A stretch of 34,003 nt of DNA from Candidatus Desulfatibia vada (GCA_014383215.1 JACNIG010000210.1:1-34003); one strand, 5' to 3'. Counted from the first letter of the stretch, positions 17,169-25,605 are shown. Numbers and translations are program-made. The notes: generated from the letters alone by a model not told the origin.

Positions 17169-17562
17169 TTGATTTTTAAACCATCATCGCAAAAAACAAT
17201 TCAACAGCAAGAGTCACAGCAAGAGTCATTGCGAAAACGAAGTTTTTCCGATGCCATTGATCAGCACTTTAAGATCGGCAACAATTTGAATCAACGAGAT
17301 GTGATCGCCGTCCGAAAAACCGTCTCCGGCTTGCTGAAACTGCTGTATCCCCAAGGTGAATTCGATAAGGCTGTTGTTGAACGATGCTTCGTATACGCTC
17401 TTGAAAGCCGCAGGCGTGTCAAAGAGCAGTTAAAAAAATCGGTGGCGATGTTCATTTCAGCTACATTGATAATGAAACCCTGGCGAGCTCTTCGCCAAGT
17501 TCCAGACCAGCTTCTATTCTGATCCTGTTGATGCGGCTTTTAAGGCTCTTGGGGTGGAATAA
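17169..17562 (+). pseudogene. C-terminal remnant of a BrxL/Lon-related protein
   Basis: The first frame contains GNNLNQRDVIAVRKTVSGLL, KLLYPQGEFDK and ALESRRRVKEQLKK, which I recognise as the late region of BrxL-type Lon-related proteins of BREX systems. After a 7-A run (17432-17438) the natural sequence jumps frame to IGGDVHFSYIDNETLA, and at ~17484 it jumps again to ELFAKFQTSFYSDPVDAAFK, ending ALGVE and a TAA at 17560-17562. Two single-base deletions therefore break it, in addition to loss of the whole N-terminal AAA portion. A TTG at 17169 could start a 117-aa product, but the gene is dead. It suggests another phage-defence system once stood here. Family assignment is from motif memory. 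Confidence 0.55.
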
Positions 17563-17673
17563 AAAGATGGTTTTTAATTCTATATGATTTCATATTTGAG
17601 TCTGCCGAAAGGGGTTTTTATATGGAAATAATTCTTGCATCTAAACCATCTCTTAAATTCTCTCGCTTCGACG

Positions 17674-18369
17674 TTAAATTAGGGTCTTAACAACCTGTTT
17701 TAACATAAAGTAAACCAACGGCATAAAAACCGCGGGCAGCATGTTGCCCACGTGGATCTTTTTGATTTCAAGCAGGTTGATGCCGATGGCCACGATCAGT
17801 AAGCCTCCGACGGACGACATTTGACCGATCACCTCAGGAGTCAAAAACGTTTTAATCATCGATGCGGAGATTGTTATCAATCCCTGATAGACGAATACCG
17901 ACAGGGAAGAGAACAAAACGCCGAGGCCCAAGGTGGATGCAAAAATGATCGAAGCAATGCCGTCCAGGGCCGACTTGGCAAACAAGGTTTGATGGTTACC
18001 GGTCAAACCACTTTCCAACGATCCGACGATCGCCATCGAGCCCACACAAAACACCAAACTGGCGACAACAAATCCATGTGAAATCCCTTGGCCGTTTTTT
18101 GAAAACCGGGCTTCGAGTCGTCGCCCCAAGGCGTCCAACCGCGCTTCAATGCTTAAAAATTCACCGACGACACTGCCGACGGCCAGGCTAAAGATTACCA
18201 CCAGAATCTGATTCGATTTGAATGCCATCTGCAAACCGATCAGTATCACGGCCAGGCTGATGGCCTGCATCATGGTAACGCTATATTTGCGGGGTATCCC
18301 GCCTTTTAACAGCAGGCCTATAAGGCTTCCGGCCCCAATGGCCAGCGTGTTTACTATCGTTCCTAACAT
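17674..18369 (-). CDS. DUF554 family membrane protein (YdfK-like)
   Basis: A 231-aa protein from the ATG at 18369, which follows GGGAG at about 6 bases; the longer frame to 18420 adds 17 residues without a ribosome site. The start MLGTIVNTLAIGAGSLIGLL and the glycine-rich hydrophobic segments (ISLAVILIGLQMAF, LVVIFSLAVGSVVGE, SLVFCVGSMAIVGSLESGL, GGLLIVAIGINLLEI, MLPAVFMPLVYFML) are characteristic of DUF554, with about seven membrane helices. Members are putative inner-membrane transporters of unknown substrate. It is the only intact gene between the broken genes of the island's right flank, and stands alone with repeats on its upstream side. Confidence 0.85.
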   Translation of the reverse strand: MLGTIVNTLAIGAGSLIGLLLKGGIPRKYSVTMMQAISLAVILIGLQMAFKSNQILVVIFSLAVGSVVGEFLSIEARLDALGRRLEARFSKNGQGISHGFVVASLVFCVGSMAIVGSLESGLTGNHQTLFAKSALDGIASIIFASTLGLGVLFSSLSVFVYQGLITISASMIKTFLTPEVIGQMSSVGGLLIVAIGINLLEIKKIHVGNMLPAVFMPLVYFMLKQVVKTLI

Positions 18370-18437
18370 TCTTTGCTCCCTGTCCCAGTCTATAAGCAGG
18401 CGACTGCGGATCGGCACCATAAGTGCTAAGTTGTTTT

Positions 18438-18668
18438 GAAAGATGAACGTCGAACAGACTGAACATCGAACATCGAACGTCCAACGTTGAACATCGAATA
18501 ATGATGTCGCTTCAGGCTTCGCCTTCGGCTTCAGTCTTCGCCTTCGGCTTCAGTCTTCGCCTCCGGCTTCGACCCGACAAGACGACCCGACAGGCCGCTC
18601 TGCAATTTAATTTATTTCGGTTTTTTTTATTCATCATTCGATGTTGGACGTTCAATGTTCATCTTTTA
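18438..18668. repeat. Inverted-repeat element built of GAACATC-type 7-bp units
   Basis: The left arm (18442-18503) is a run of degenerate 7-bp units (GAACGTC, GAACATC, GAACATC, GAACGTC). The right arm (~18630-18665) reads CATTCGATGTTGGACGTTCA and on, the reverse complement of the same motif. The roughly 125-base centre carries an unrelated 19-bp tandem repeat. The arms can pair into a long imperfect hairpin upstream of the DUF554 gene. Confidence 0.7.
18518..18574. repeat. 19-bp tandem repeat, about 3 copies
   Basis: TTCGCCTTCGGCTTCAGTC occurs at 18518-18536 and 18537-18555, followed by a diverged third copy, TTCGCCTCCGGCTTCGACC. It lies in the loop of the 7-bp-unit inverted element. Confidence 0.75.
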
Positions 18669-18714
18669 AGTAAACCTTACACAGTCCATCCGGCACAAAA
18701 AAATAATTTAGCGC

Positions 18715-18888
18715 TTATGCGGATTCCTTGAACGCGATCTGCACTTTTGAGATAGCTTCTAAATATCCCCTTGGCACATAGCCTAAGGCGATTAGAGGTG
18801 AACCTGTCTGATAGAGGATAATCGATCCATCTGCAACCCTAAAATTTCCCAGCTATCTGAGCAACGACCCGGCTGCAATCCCAATGGG
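18715..18888 (-). pseudogene. Unidentified 3' gene fragment with internal stop
   Basis: Minus-strand reading from ~18888 gives PIGIAAGSLLR, a TAG (18853-18855), then LGNFRVADGSIILYQTGSPL, IALGYVPRGYLEAISKV and QIAFKESA with TAA at 18715-18717. Codon-like continuity on both sides of the amber codon and a natural-looking C-terminus suggest a decayed gene. I do not recognise the family. Nothing convincing lies between it and the gene starting at 19149. Confidence 0.4.
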
Positions 18889-19148
18889 TTGTTGGGCCTG
18901 ATCCTTCTCCAATGTGCACCAGGAAAATCATAGTAGGCCAAGCTTTTTCAAGGCAGCTTCGTCCTTTTCCGTGGCGGCTTCTCCTTTCCTGGTCTATTGG
19001 TTTTGGGTAAACTCCTATAACCACAGACACCAGTTCGAGGTCACCGATACTTAAAATGTGTAAAAAATATGTTATCGCCTACTATCTTGACAAGCCCAAA
19101 TTGATGAATTACCATCATGTGTCAAAACAGATCTAAAAGGGGGATTGA

Positions 19149-19763
19149 ATGGCAGTCATTACGATAAGCAAAGAATTTGTAACCGAAAGCGAAAAAGTTG
19201 CATCCCTGGCGGCACAAAGACTCGGTTATGAGTATATTGGTAAAAATCTTATAGCAGAAATTGCAAAAGAATTACATATTTCCGAAAGTGAGGCAGAGAT
19301 ATTCCGCAAAACATCCCAGTCTCGAATTCTTCGCTTGGTCGATCGATATACCTGTTCTATTGTACAAAAGGTTGTCGACCGCGAGCACGGATGTCTGGAC
19401 GATAAAAACTACTATGAAACAACCAAAAATCTTGTTGAAAAATCGTACGACGCCGGCGATGTCATCATACTCGGCTGGGGCGGTCAGTGTATTTTAAGGA
19501 ACAAGCCCAATACCCTCCATGTCCGTCTGACAAAAGATGCGGAAGCTAAAATCAATGAGATAATGCAAAACAGAAATCTGGATCATAAGGCTGCAAAGGA
19601 TTTTATTGAAAGAGAAGAAGAAGATTTAAGAGCTTATATCAAGCAATATTTCAATGAGGACTGGAACGATGCACGCCTGTATGACCTGATTATTGATATG
19701 GGTAAAAATACGGTCGAGCAGGCCGTAGACAAGATATGCGATAATGTCAAACACAAGAAATAA
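19149..19763 (+). CDS. Cytidylate kinase-like family protein
   Basis: A 204-aa protein. The N-terminus MAVITISKEFVTESEKVASL places an ISKE/S-type nucleotide-binding strand and loop where cytidylate kinases have their P-loop. LAAQRLGYEYIGKNLIAEIA, the DVIILGWGGQCILRN strand, LHVRLTKDAEAKI and DARLYDLIIDMGKNTVEQA match the Cytidylate_kin_2 family, a P-loop kinase group common in Deltaproteobacteria. The usual glycine-rich GxxGSG loop is shortened here, so substrate and activity are uncertain; true CMP kinase is a different paralogue. GGGGG lies 5 bases before the ATG. It is followed 88 bases later by nhaA on the same strand. Confidence 0.75.
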   Translation: MAVITISKEFVTESEKVASLAAQRLGYEYIGKNLIAEIAKELHISESEAEIFRKTSQSRILRLVDRYTCSIVQKVVDREHGCLDDKNYYETTKNLVEKSYDAGDVIILGWGGQCILRNKPNTLHVRLTKDAEAKINEIMQNRNLDHKAAKDFIEREEEDLRAYIKQYFNEDWNDARLYDLIIDMGKNTVEQAVDKICDNVKHKK

Positions 19764-19851
19764 CAAAGCGCATTCAACTTAACTACAAGCCGTCTCTAAT
19801 ACACCGAGAATAGAACCAACGTGAGGCGGATTAACCTTCGGGAAATCCGCG

Positions 19852-21228
19852 ATGATGCCGTTTAAACGCAGCAAATACATGGCATTCACCAGAGAGCTGG
19901 TTGCCGACCAGATTTTCAGGCCGACCCAGAGGTTTTTTAGAAAAGAAGCTTCCAGCAGCATACTGCTCCTCGGCGCCACATTAATTGCGCTGGTTTGGGC
20001 CAATTCCCAGATCGGCGACACCTACCACAAATTCTGGCACACAGAAATATCCATTATTTTAGGCGATTACAAGGTCAGCAGAACACTTGTCCATTGGATA
20101 AATGACGGTTTCATGGCCCTCTTCTTTTTTACCGTGGGACTGGAGATAAAACGTGAGATTCTTGTCGGAGAACTGGCGGCCCCTAAAAAAGCGATGTTTC
20201 CTATCGCTGCCGCAATAGGAGGGATGTTAGTTCCCGGCCTGATCTATTTAGCGTTCAACTTTGGCTCCGAACACATATCGGGCTGGGGTATTCCCATTGC
20301 AACAGACATTGCATTCGCACTGGGAGCCATTGCGCTGTTCGGCCGCAAATTACCTGTGGGTCTGCGAATTTTTCTGGCTGCTTTTGCCATTGCCGATGAC
20401 CTGGGTGCAGTGTTCATTATTGCAATTTTCTATACAAAAGAAATTGTCTGGCATTACATTATTATTTGCCTGCTTCTGTTGGTCTGTCTTTTCATAGCGA
20501 ACCTCCTTTGGATCAGACAGACATTGATATATGTCGTTTTAGGACTATCCATTTGGTTTTTCATACTGGGTTCGGGCGTACACCCTACAATTGCAGGCGT
20601 TATCGTTTCGTTTTTTGTTCCAGCCCGGGGAAGATATGATACGGATCGCTTTTTACAAAATGTTAACCAATTAGTAAAAGAGTTCGAGTGTGAGGAACAA
20701 AGCTGCGGTTATTCGATTTTGCTCAACCAGGACCATTTGCACACAGTTCATGCCCTGGAAATGGCCTGCCATGATGTGGTGACGCCCTTGCAGCGGCTGT
20801 TGCACACCCTGCATCCATGGGTGGCATTTTTAGTTTTGCCTTTTTTTGCGCTGAGCAATGCAGGCATGAGCTTGCACGGCATCAATTTTGCCCAGGCGGC
20901 CTTTAACAATGTCAGCATGGGTATTGTTTTCGGATTGCTGTTCGGCAAGCCCATAGGGATCGTATTGTTTTCTTTTCTTGCCGTTCAAATGAAAAAGGCA
21001 GTTTTGCCCAAGGATGTCAGATGGGCACATATTATCGGCGTTGCCATGCTGGGAGGGATCGGATTTACCATGTCGTTGTTTATTTCCGACCTATCATTTT
21101 CAACGCCGCAGATACTGAGCTATACTAAGATTGCAATTTTTTTGGGTTCCGTTATATCAGCGATTGCCGGCATTGCTTTCCTATACATAATTACCGCTAT
21201 GGATCCCAAAAACTCCGAAGTCAACTGA
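19852..21228 (+). CDS. nhaA: Na+/H+ antiporter NhaA
   Basis: A 458-aa inner-membrane protein with about 12 hydrophobic segments. Diagnostic NhaA motifs are LLLGATLIALVWANS in helix I, WINDGFMALFFFTVGLEIKR, GWGIPIATDIAFALGA (aspartate equivalent to E. coli D133) and FLAAFAIADDLGAVF (the D163/D164 pair that binds Na+ and H+). The helix XI-XII region reads AMLGGIGFTMSLFISDLSF. It exchanges cytoplasmic Na+ for external H+, important for salt and alkaline pH tolerance. Between helices there is a longer soluble insert (~260-310, VKEFECEEQSCGYSILLNQD) than in the E. coli protein. Start is uncertain: ATG at 19852, 19855 or 19879; none has a clear ribosome site. Confidence 0.93.
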   Translation: MMPFKRSKYMAFTRELVADQIFRPTQRFFRKEASSSILLLGATLIALVWANSQIGDTYHKFWHTEISIILGDYKVSRTLVHWINDGFMALFFFTVGLEIKREILVGELAAPKKAMFPIAAAIGGMLVPGLIYLAFNFGSEHISGWGIPIATDIAFALGAIALFGRKLPVGLRIFLAAFAIADDLGAVFIIAIFYTKEIVWHYIIICLLLLVCLFIANLLWIRQTLIYVVLGLSIWFFILGSGVHPTIAGVIVSFFVPARGRYDTDRFLQNVNQLVKEFECEEQSCGYSILLNQDHLHTVHALEMACHDVVTPLQRLLHTLHPWVAFLVLPFFALSNAGMSLHGINFAQAAFNNVSMGIVFGLLFGKPIGIVLFSFLAVQMKKAVLPKDVRWAHIIGVAMLGGIGFTMSLFISDLSFSTPQILSYTKIAIFLGSVISAIAGIAFLYIITAMDPKNSEVN

Positions 21229-21307
21229 TGTGCATCACGCTTTTTTTAAACAATTCTTTATCCGGAAAGTATCAAAGGGCGAACGCCGCATTGATTTTGG
21301 GGGTAAA

Positions 21308-22090
21308 CTACTTGAGTTTAAAAGTTTTGGTTTGTATTCCCCAGACGAATAATTTTACCCACTCAAAACCGAGCTTCATCAACGCCACATCATCGCTGCG
21401 AATCTTTTTGAGGATGGCGGATTTTACTTTGTAGCGCTTCAAAAAGGTGCTGTTTAGTAAGAAATCACGGAAACGATCGATATTGTAAATGGCCATGAAT
21501 GCCATTTTGGCTTTGGGCCCTTCCGGCCCCTCGCGACCCCAGGGGTTTTTCTGGAACAGGCGCTTGAGTTCCGACCAGCGCAAGGTCATTTCATTATAAA
21601 TAACAGCTTCCTGATCCCGGGACCATGATTCGGTTGTCCATAATTTATTTTCGTGTTGCCCCTCACAGAAATCCGGAGGTCTGAAGAAATGGACCAGACG
21701 GGTGGTATCGCTGCCGACATCGTGCAGAGCGCCCTGCTCCACGGGAAAGGTGCGGCAGGTATCCGGGCGATCCTGGTAAACCTTGCACCCGGAGTCACTT
21801 AAAAAAGGACACGTCCGCTCTTTGTTTTCGGACATGGCAAGGAGCACTTCCGGAAAGAAATTTGAATCTCTCAAAACAATATCAACATATTTGTCCAAGA
21901 ACTGATCAGAGGTCAGGTTGAGCTGGTTTTTGAGCCGGACAACGTCGTAAGGATACAAGAAAAGATTAAGATTCCGGCAACATAAATTAAAGCAGGCAAT
22001 TTGCGGATGACAATGAAATGAAAATTTGTCCCCGGTCGCAAGTCTCTTCCCGGGCAATTGGTCAAGATTGTCAATATCGATGTATTTCAT
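21308..22090 (-). CDS. YkgJ-type cysteine cluster protein (second in operon)
   Basis: A 260-aa cytoplasmic protein, last gene of a three-gene minus-strand operon, 10 bases after the preceding gene. Cysteines in FHCHPQIACFNLCCRNLNLF (C27, C33, C37, C38) and a second group, TCPFLSDSGCKVYQDRP and DTCRTFPVE, match the YkgJ/CxxCxxCC family of putative zinc- or iron-binding proteins. The spacing of the first cluster (C-x5-C-x3-CC) differs from the family's usual C-x2-C-x2-CC. Function is unknown. It converges on nhaA, with 79 bases between the stop codons and no strong terminator visible. Confidence 0.8.
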   Translation of the reverse strand: MKYIDIDNLDQLPGKRLATGDKFSFHCHPQIACFNLCCRNLNLFLYPYDVVRLKNQLNLTSDQFLDKYVDIVLRDSNFFPEVLLAMSENKERTCPFLSDSGCKVYQDRPDTCRTFPVEQGALHDVGSDTTRLVHFFRPPDFCEGQHENKLWTTESWSRDQEAVIYNEMTLRWSELKRLFQKNPWGREGPEGPKAKMAFMAIYNIDRFRDFLLNSTFLKRYKVKSAILKKIRSDDVALMKLGFEWVKLFVWGIQTKTFKLK

Positions 22091-22100
22091 ATTTTAAGCG

Positions 22101-22700
22101 CTAAAACGTTTCAAGCATTTCTGAAACGGTCATTTTGAATTTTTGATTCACGCCTACGGCCTGCTTGAACTCCTTTTCCAGCATGGCCATTTCAACGAAA
22201 AAGGGAGTGCGGTCGAACTTGAAATAGCTTTTATCCAAAGGCTGCTCTGAAAAAGCTTCGCAGCCCGGGTGACGAATGACTCCCATTCCGGGTTGTTGCA
22301 GTTCATGGGCAATGCCGAACAACCTGCATATCATGGGGCGAAAAGCATAAAGCTGACACAAACCGTTGAAATTGAGCGGACACATGAGCCGCGCGGTTTC
22401 CCCTTGTTCATCGGCCAGAGCTGTTTTGCGGCACACCTTGGCAGCTCTTTGTTTTATCTGGTTTTGTTTTTCTTTATCAAGCGTTGTAAAGCCTTTTAAA
22501 ATAAAAGAATATTCCAGCAAGGTGTGATGATAAAACCGCGTCAAGCAGCAGTTATCCTCGCAGCCGGTACACTTAAATCCGTAATAGTCCGCCGCTTCTT
22601 GATATTTACGATCCATGGCGGCATAGATCGTTTTCAATTGGTTTAAAAACGGGGCGCAGGCAGTATTCAGGGCTTGGATTTTTAAAAGCGCTATAGACAT
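22101..22700 (-). CDS. YkgJ-type cysteine cluster protein (first in operon)
   Basis: A 199-aa protein, 11 bases downstream of the dGTPase-like gene. It has FKCTGCEDNCC (C44, C47, C51, C52), then MCPLNFNGLCQLYAFRPMIC followed by RLFGI and RHPGC, the two cysteine clusters of the YkgJ family. It differs in sequence and length from the following gene, so this is an old pair rather than a recent duplication. Metal binding is expected from the family; the reaction is unknown. Weak ribosome site. Confidence 0.8.
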   Translation of the reverse strand: MSIALLKIQALNTACAPFLNQLKTIYAAMDRKYQEAADYYGFKCTGCEDNCCLTRFYHHTLLEYSFILKGFTTLDKEKQNQIKQRAAKVCRKTALADEQGETARLMCPLNFNGLCQLYAFRPMICRLFGIAHELQQPGMGVIRHPGCEAFSEQPLDKSYFKFDRTPFFVEMAMLEKEFKQAVGVNQKFKMTVSEMLETF

Positions 22701-22711
22701 GCTAAAGCCGT

Positions 22712-23767
22712 TTATACCTGGGGGGTCGGGAAAAAGATTTTTGTGTACAAGTCGAGTGCGTACCTGTCCGTCAGGCTGGCAATGAAATCACAGACGATGC
22801 GCTCTTTGGACTGGCCGTTGTGATTACACGCGGACATTTCCAGCACTGCAAGTTCTTTTTGAAGCATGGATTCGTTGTTGAAAAAGTAGACGTATAACTC
22901 GGACAGAATTCTTTTGGCTTTGACAAATTCTTGATGGACCTGGGGTGAGCGGTAAACATTGTCATAAAGAAATTGCCGCAATTCGGCCATGGCGGCATAT
23001 ACTTCGTCACTCATACTTAAACGCAGTTGACCGTCCTGCACACTAGCGGAAAATATCAGATCCTTGATCATGACAGTGGCGCGCTCGGAATGGGTATGCC
23101 CCAGCACTTTTATGCAGGTGTCCGGGATTTGGCCTGTTTTGATAACGCCGCTTCTGACGGCGTCATCCAGATCATGATTCAGGTAGGCCATAATATCGGC
23201 AATGCGGACGATGTTGCCTTCAACCGTACAGGCCATTTCATCGGGATCGTCGGGGATAATTTTGCCGTATCCCTTGGAGTGTTTCAGAATCCCGTCGCGA
23301 ACCTCATGGGTCAGGTTCAATCCTTTGCCGTTCATTTCAAGTACGTCGACAATGCGCAGACTCTGTTGGTGATGTGAAAAATCCGGGGAATATATTTCCT
23401 TGAGGGCCATCTCTCCACCGTGTCCGAAAGGAGGGTGCCCCAGGTCGTGGGCCAGGGCGATGGCTTCGGCCAGATCTTCATTGAGCCGCATGGCCCGCGC
23501 AATGGTTCTGGCGATTTCAGCAACCTCGATAGTATGGGTCAGACGGGTTCTGTAGTGATCGCCCAGAGGGGACAAAAAAACCTGGGTTTTGCGCTTAAGC
23601 CTCCGGAAAGCATTGGAATATACAATCCGGTCCCGGTCCAGTTGGAATACCGTTCGGACAGAACAGGCTTTTTCGGCTCGCAGTCGGCCGCGTGTTGCGG
23701 AACTTAAGCACCCGTAAGCAGATATAAAGCCTTTTTCCCGTTTCTCAAATTCTTCACGTATAGACAT
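22712..23767 (-). CDS. dGTPase-like HD triphosphohydrolase
   Basis: A 351-aa protein. The N-terminus REEFEKREKGFISAYGCLSS and the motifs FQLDRDRIVYSNAFRRLKRK, RTRLTHTIEVAEIARTIAR and AEAIALAHDLGHPPFGHGGE are those of deoxyguanosinetriphosphate triphosphohydrolase-like proteins, with the HD motif HD in AHDLGH and further ligands in DFSHHQQSLR. HIMAYLNHDL-like IADIMAYLNHDLDDAV supplies the late aspartate. It hydrolyses dNTPs to nucleoside and triphosphate in characterised relatives; substrate range here is unknown. It is the first gene of an operon with two YkgJ-type genes. It lies about 7 kb from the defence island and is probably ordinary nucleotide metabolism. Confidence 0.9.
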   Translation of the reverse strand: MSIREEFEKREKGFISAYGCLSSATRGRLRAEKACSVRTVFQLDRDRIVYSNAFRRLKRKTQVFLSPLGDHYRTRLTHTIEVAEIARTIARAMRLNEDLAEAIALAHDLGHPPFGHGGEMALKEIYSPDFSHHQQSLRIVDVLEMNGKGLNLTHEVRDGILKHSKGYGKIIPDDPDEMACTVEGNIVRIADIMAYLNHDLDDAVRSGVIKTGQIPDTCIKVLGHTHSERATVMIKDLIFSASVQDGQLRLSMSDEVYAAMAELRQFLYDNVYRSPQVHQEFVKAKRILSELYVYFFNNESMLQKELAVLEMSACNHNGQSKERIVCDFIASLTDRYALDLYTKIFFPTPQV

Positions 23768-23811
23768 ATATTTCCAGCCGACCAGAAGGTATTAATTGAT
23801 ATAATGTTACG

Positions 23812-23960
23812 ACTAAGGTATCTTGCCACACCTGTCCGCCATTCTGCAGGCGGGAAGACACCAAGGCAGTCACGAGTGAACAGTCATCAGTAAGAAGTGA
23901 TCAGTAAGGGTAAACTGATTACTGATAACCGATCACTGATCACTGACATTGTACCTTAGT
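23812..23960. repeat. Inverted element built of TGATCAC-type 7-bp units
   Basis: Degenerate 7-bp units TGATTAC, TGATAAC, CGATCAC, TGATCAC at 23916-23943 face GTCATCAGTAAGAAGTGATCAG at 23883-23904. The whole is bracketed by ACTAAGGTA (23812-23820) and TACCTTAGT (23952-23960), a perfect 9-bp inverted pair. It lies upstream of the dGTPase-like gene, in the divergent gap. Confidence 0.7.
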
Positions 23961-24090
23961 GGCTGAATAGTTACGATATAATAACAAATAAAATTGATGC
24001 CCAAAATGCGCTGATCACTATAAAACCTTTGCAAAGCGGATTTATTCACATGCAAAATTAATTGTAAAGAAATATTTTAGCCTTTACATC

Positions 24091-24690
24091 ATGAAGATCA
24101 TTCATTATTTTTATCTAAAGGATTACCAGAGGAAGGAAATGCAGGGACATCATCTCATACTTGGCGAACTTGCCGATTTTATCTCCGGCGCAATCATCAA
24201 AGACACCCATGATGAAAGGTACCGGCAGAAACTGGCGCATCTTTTAGTGAACCGTAAAGGCTACCTGAAAAAAGAGATTCAACCCCGACGCGAACTTTTG
24301 GTAACAGCCGGAGATAAAAGCGCAATTGTTAAAATCGATTTCGTGATCAACGTGTCCGGTCGGACCGGTATGATCATAAAATACGGCCCCGGTTCACTGG
24401 TCACCCGTCACCGTCCTGCGCTGGCTGCGTCCAGGCTTGTTGATCCCTACCAGGTTCCCGTTGTGGTGGTGACAAACGGCGAAGATGCAGATATTATAGA
24501 TGGGGATACCTGTAAGGTTATATCACAGGGTCTTGAGGCAATACCCGCCAGAATCGAACTTGTTGAAAAGATTTCTAAAACGGATTTTAATGCAATTTCG
24601 CCCCAGCAGGTTGCAATTGAATCGAGAATCGTCTATGCCTTTGAAGTTGACGGCAGCTGTCCCTGTGATGATACGATTTGCAGGCTATAA
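24091..24690 (+). CDS. Type I restriction HsdR N-terminal domain-like protein
   Basis: A 199-aa protein. HLLVNRKGYLKKEIQPRREL, VKIDFVINVSG, HRPALAASRLVD, PVVVVTNGEDADIIDGDT and a C-terminal tail with SCPCDDTIC match the stand-alone HSDR_N_2-type domain seen in many Deltaproteobacteria. This is a PD-(D/E)XK fold: the aspartate of KIDFVIN is present, but the following strand reads GMIIKYGPG, where nucleases have E-x-K, so the acidic residue is missing and catalysis is doubtful. No restriction or modification partner is nearby. Start unclear: the ATG at 24091 has no ribosome site, and the ATG at 24139 follows GGAAGG very closely. Confidence 0.65.
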   Translation: MKIIHYFYLKDYQRKEMQGHHLILGELADFISGAIIKDTHDERYRQKLAHLLVNRKGYLKKEIQPRRELLVTAGDKSAIVKIDFVINVSGRTGMIIKYGPGSLVTRHRPALAASRLVDPYQVPVVVVTNGEDADIIDGDTCKVISQGLEAIPARIELVEKISKTDFNAISPQQVAIESRIVYAFEVDGSCPCDDTICRL

Positions 24691-24763
24691 CGCTGTTTTA
24701 AGAAACGACCTATTGATAAAAAATGTCGATGTTTGTAACGCGCATGTCTTTTATATGAAACAG

Positions 24764-24850
24764 ATGCTGGATGCTGGCCGCTGGATACTTGATAAAATGA
24801 TAACAAAAGCAGCTATATACAGTATCAAGAATCAAGCATCCAGTATCAGC
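24764..24850. repeat. Inverted element built of ATGCTGG-type 7-bp units
   Basis: ATGCTGGATGCTGG at 24764-24777 and CTGGATACTTGAT following it are answered by ATCAAGAATCAAGCATCCAG and TATCAGC near 24827-24850. This gives a long imperfect hairpin between the HsdR-N-like gene and the deaminase. The same unit occurs at 15925 and 30861. Confidence 0.7.
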
Positions 24851-24934
24851 CGTCATGAACGAAAATATGGCATATCAAAGACAAACAAACTTTTTAAGAT
24901 TTTGACCGATAAAGATGGAGCAAGGCTTCTAACA

Positions 24935-25435
24935 ATGGATTATGAGCGTTACATGAAAAAGGCGCTTGACCAAGCCCAAAAAGCACTTGAGGCCGGGGAA
25001 TTTCCGGTTGGCTGCGTACTGGTTTATCAGGGCAGGATTATAGTAAACGCTTCACGAGCAGGCACCGTCGGAGATGCTGTCAATGAAATTGATCATGCCG
25101 AAATGGTTGCCTTAAGGCGCCTTATTGACCTTAAGGAGAATATAGATGAAAGCAAGGTGACCCTGTTCTGCACCATGGAACCCTGCCTGATGTGCCTTGG
25201 CGCCATTATTTTAAGCGGCATCGGCGCAGTGGTTTACGCCTACGAAGATGTCATGGGAGGAGCCACAGGCTGCAATTTAGAAGCGCTCGCCCCTTTGTAT
25301 TCTAGCGGTCAGATTTCAATAGTGCCGCATATTTTACGCCAACAAAGCCTGGAACTTTTTAAGGCTTATTTCAACAATCCGGAGCATACATACTGGCAAG
25401 GGAGCCTGCTTGCCAAGTATACACTCAGCCAGTAA
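24935..25435 (+). CDS. Nucleoside deaminase family protein (TadA-like fold)
   Basis: A 166-aa zinc deaminase. Zinc ligands are in EIDHAEMVALRRL (HAE, with the catalytic glutamate) and CTMEPCLMCLGAIILSG (PCxxC). The start MDYERYMKKALDQAQKALEAG and EFPVGCVLV resemble tRNA adenosine deaminase TadA and related deaminases. However, TadA's HNRxE segment and its usual C-terminal tail are replaced here (NASRAG; LAPLYSSGQISIVPHILRQQ), so it may act on a free nucleoside or base instead. I chose the ATG at 24935 because the open frame upstream to 24500 overlaps the preceding gene and shows no family similarity. The ribosome site is weak. Confidence 0.75.
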   Translation: MDYERYMKKALDQAQKALEAGEFPVGCVLVYQGRIIVNASRAGTVGDAVNEIDHAEMVALRRLIDLKENIDESKVTLFCTMEPCLMCLGAIILSGIGAVVYAYEDVMGGATGCNLEALAPLYSSGQISIVPHILRQQSLELFKAYFNNPEHTYWQGSLLAKYTLSQ

Positions 25436-25605
25436 AGAATACGGACTAAATTTTTATTTTTCTTGCATTTTTTTCTTGCATTTATTAACGTAATTTTATA
25501 TTCGAAAAGCTAGTCTGGACCGGTGGTTCACAGTTTGGGAAGATAGTAACCGCAGGGTTAAAGCCGAATACAATTTTCAAAATAGGCCTGTTGCTCTGCT
25601 TCCTT

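Noticed and set aside
18501-18731. 76-codon plus-strand frame rich in Ser/Phe/Arg
   Set aside because: It translates the 19-bp tandem repeat and the arm of the inverted element.
23876-23947. Possible CRISPR-like array in the TGATCAC repeats
   Set aside because: Units are 7 bp, degenerate and contiguous, without spacers; no cas genes are present.
24500-24934. 311-codon frame that would extend the deaminase upstream
   Set aside because: The extension overlaps the HsdR-N-like gene, crosses a repeat element and has no similarity to deaminases; the conserved start is at 24935.
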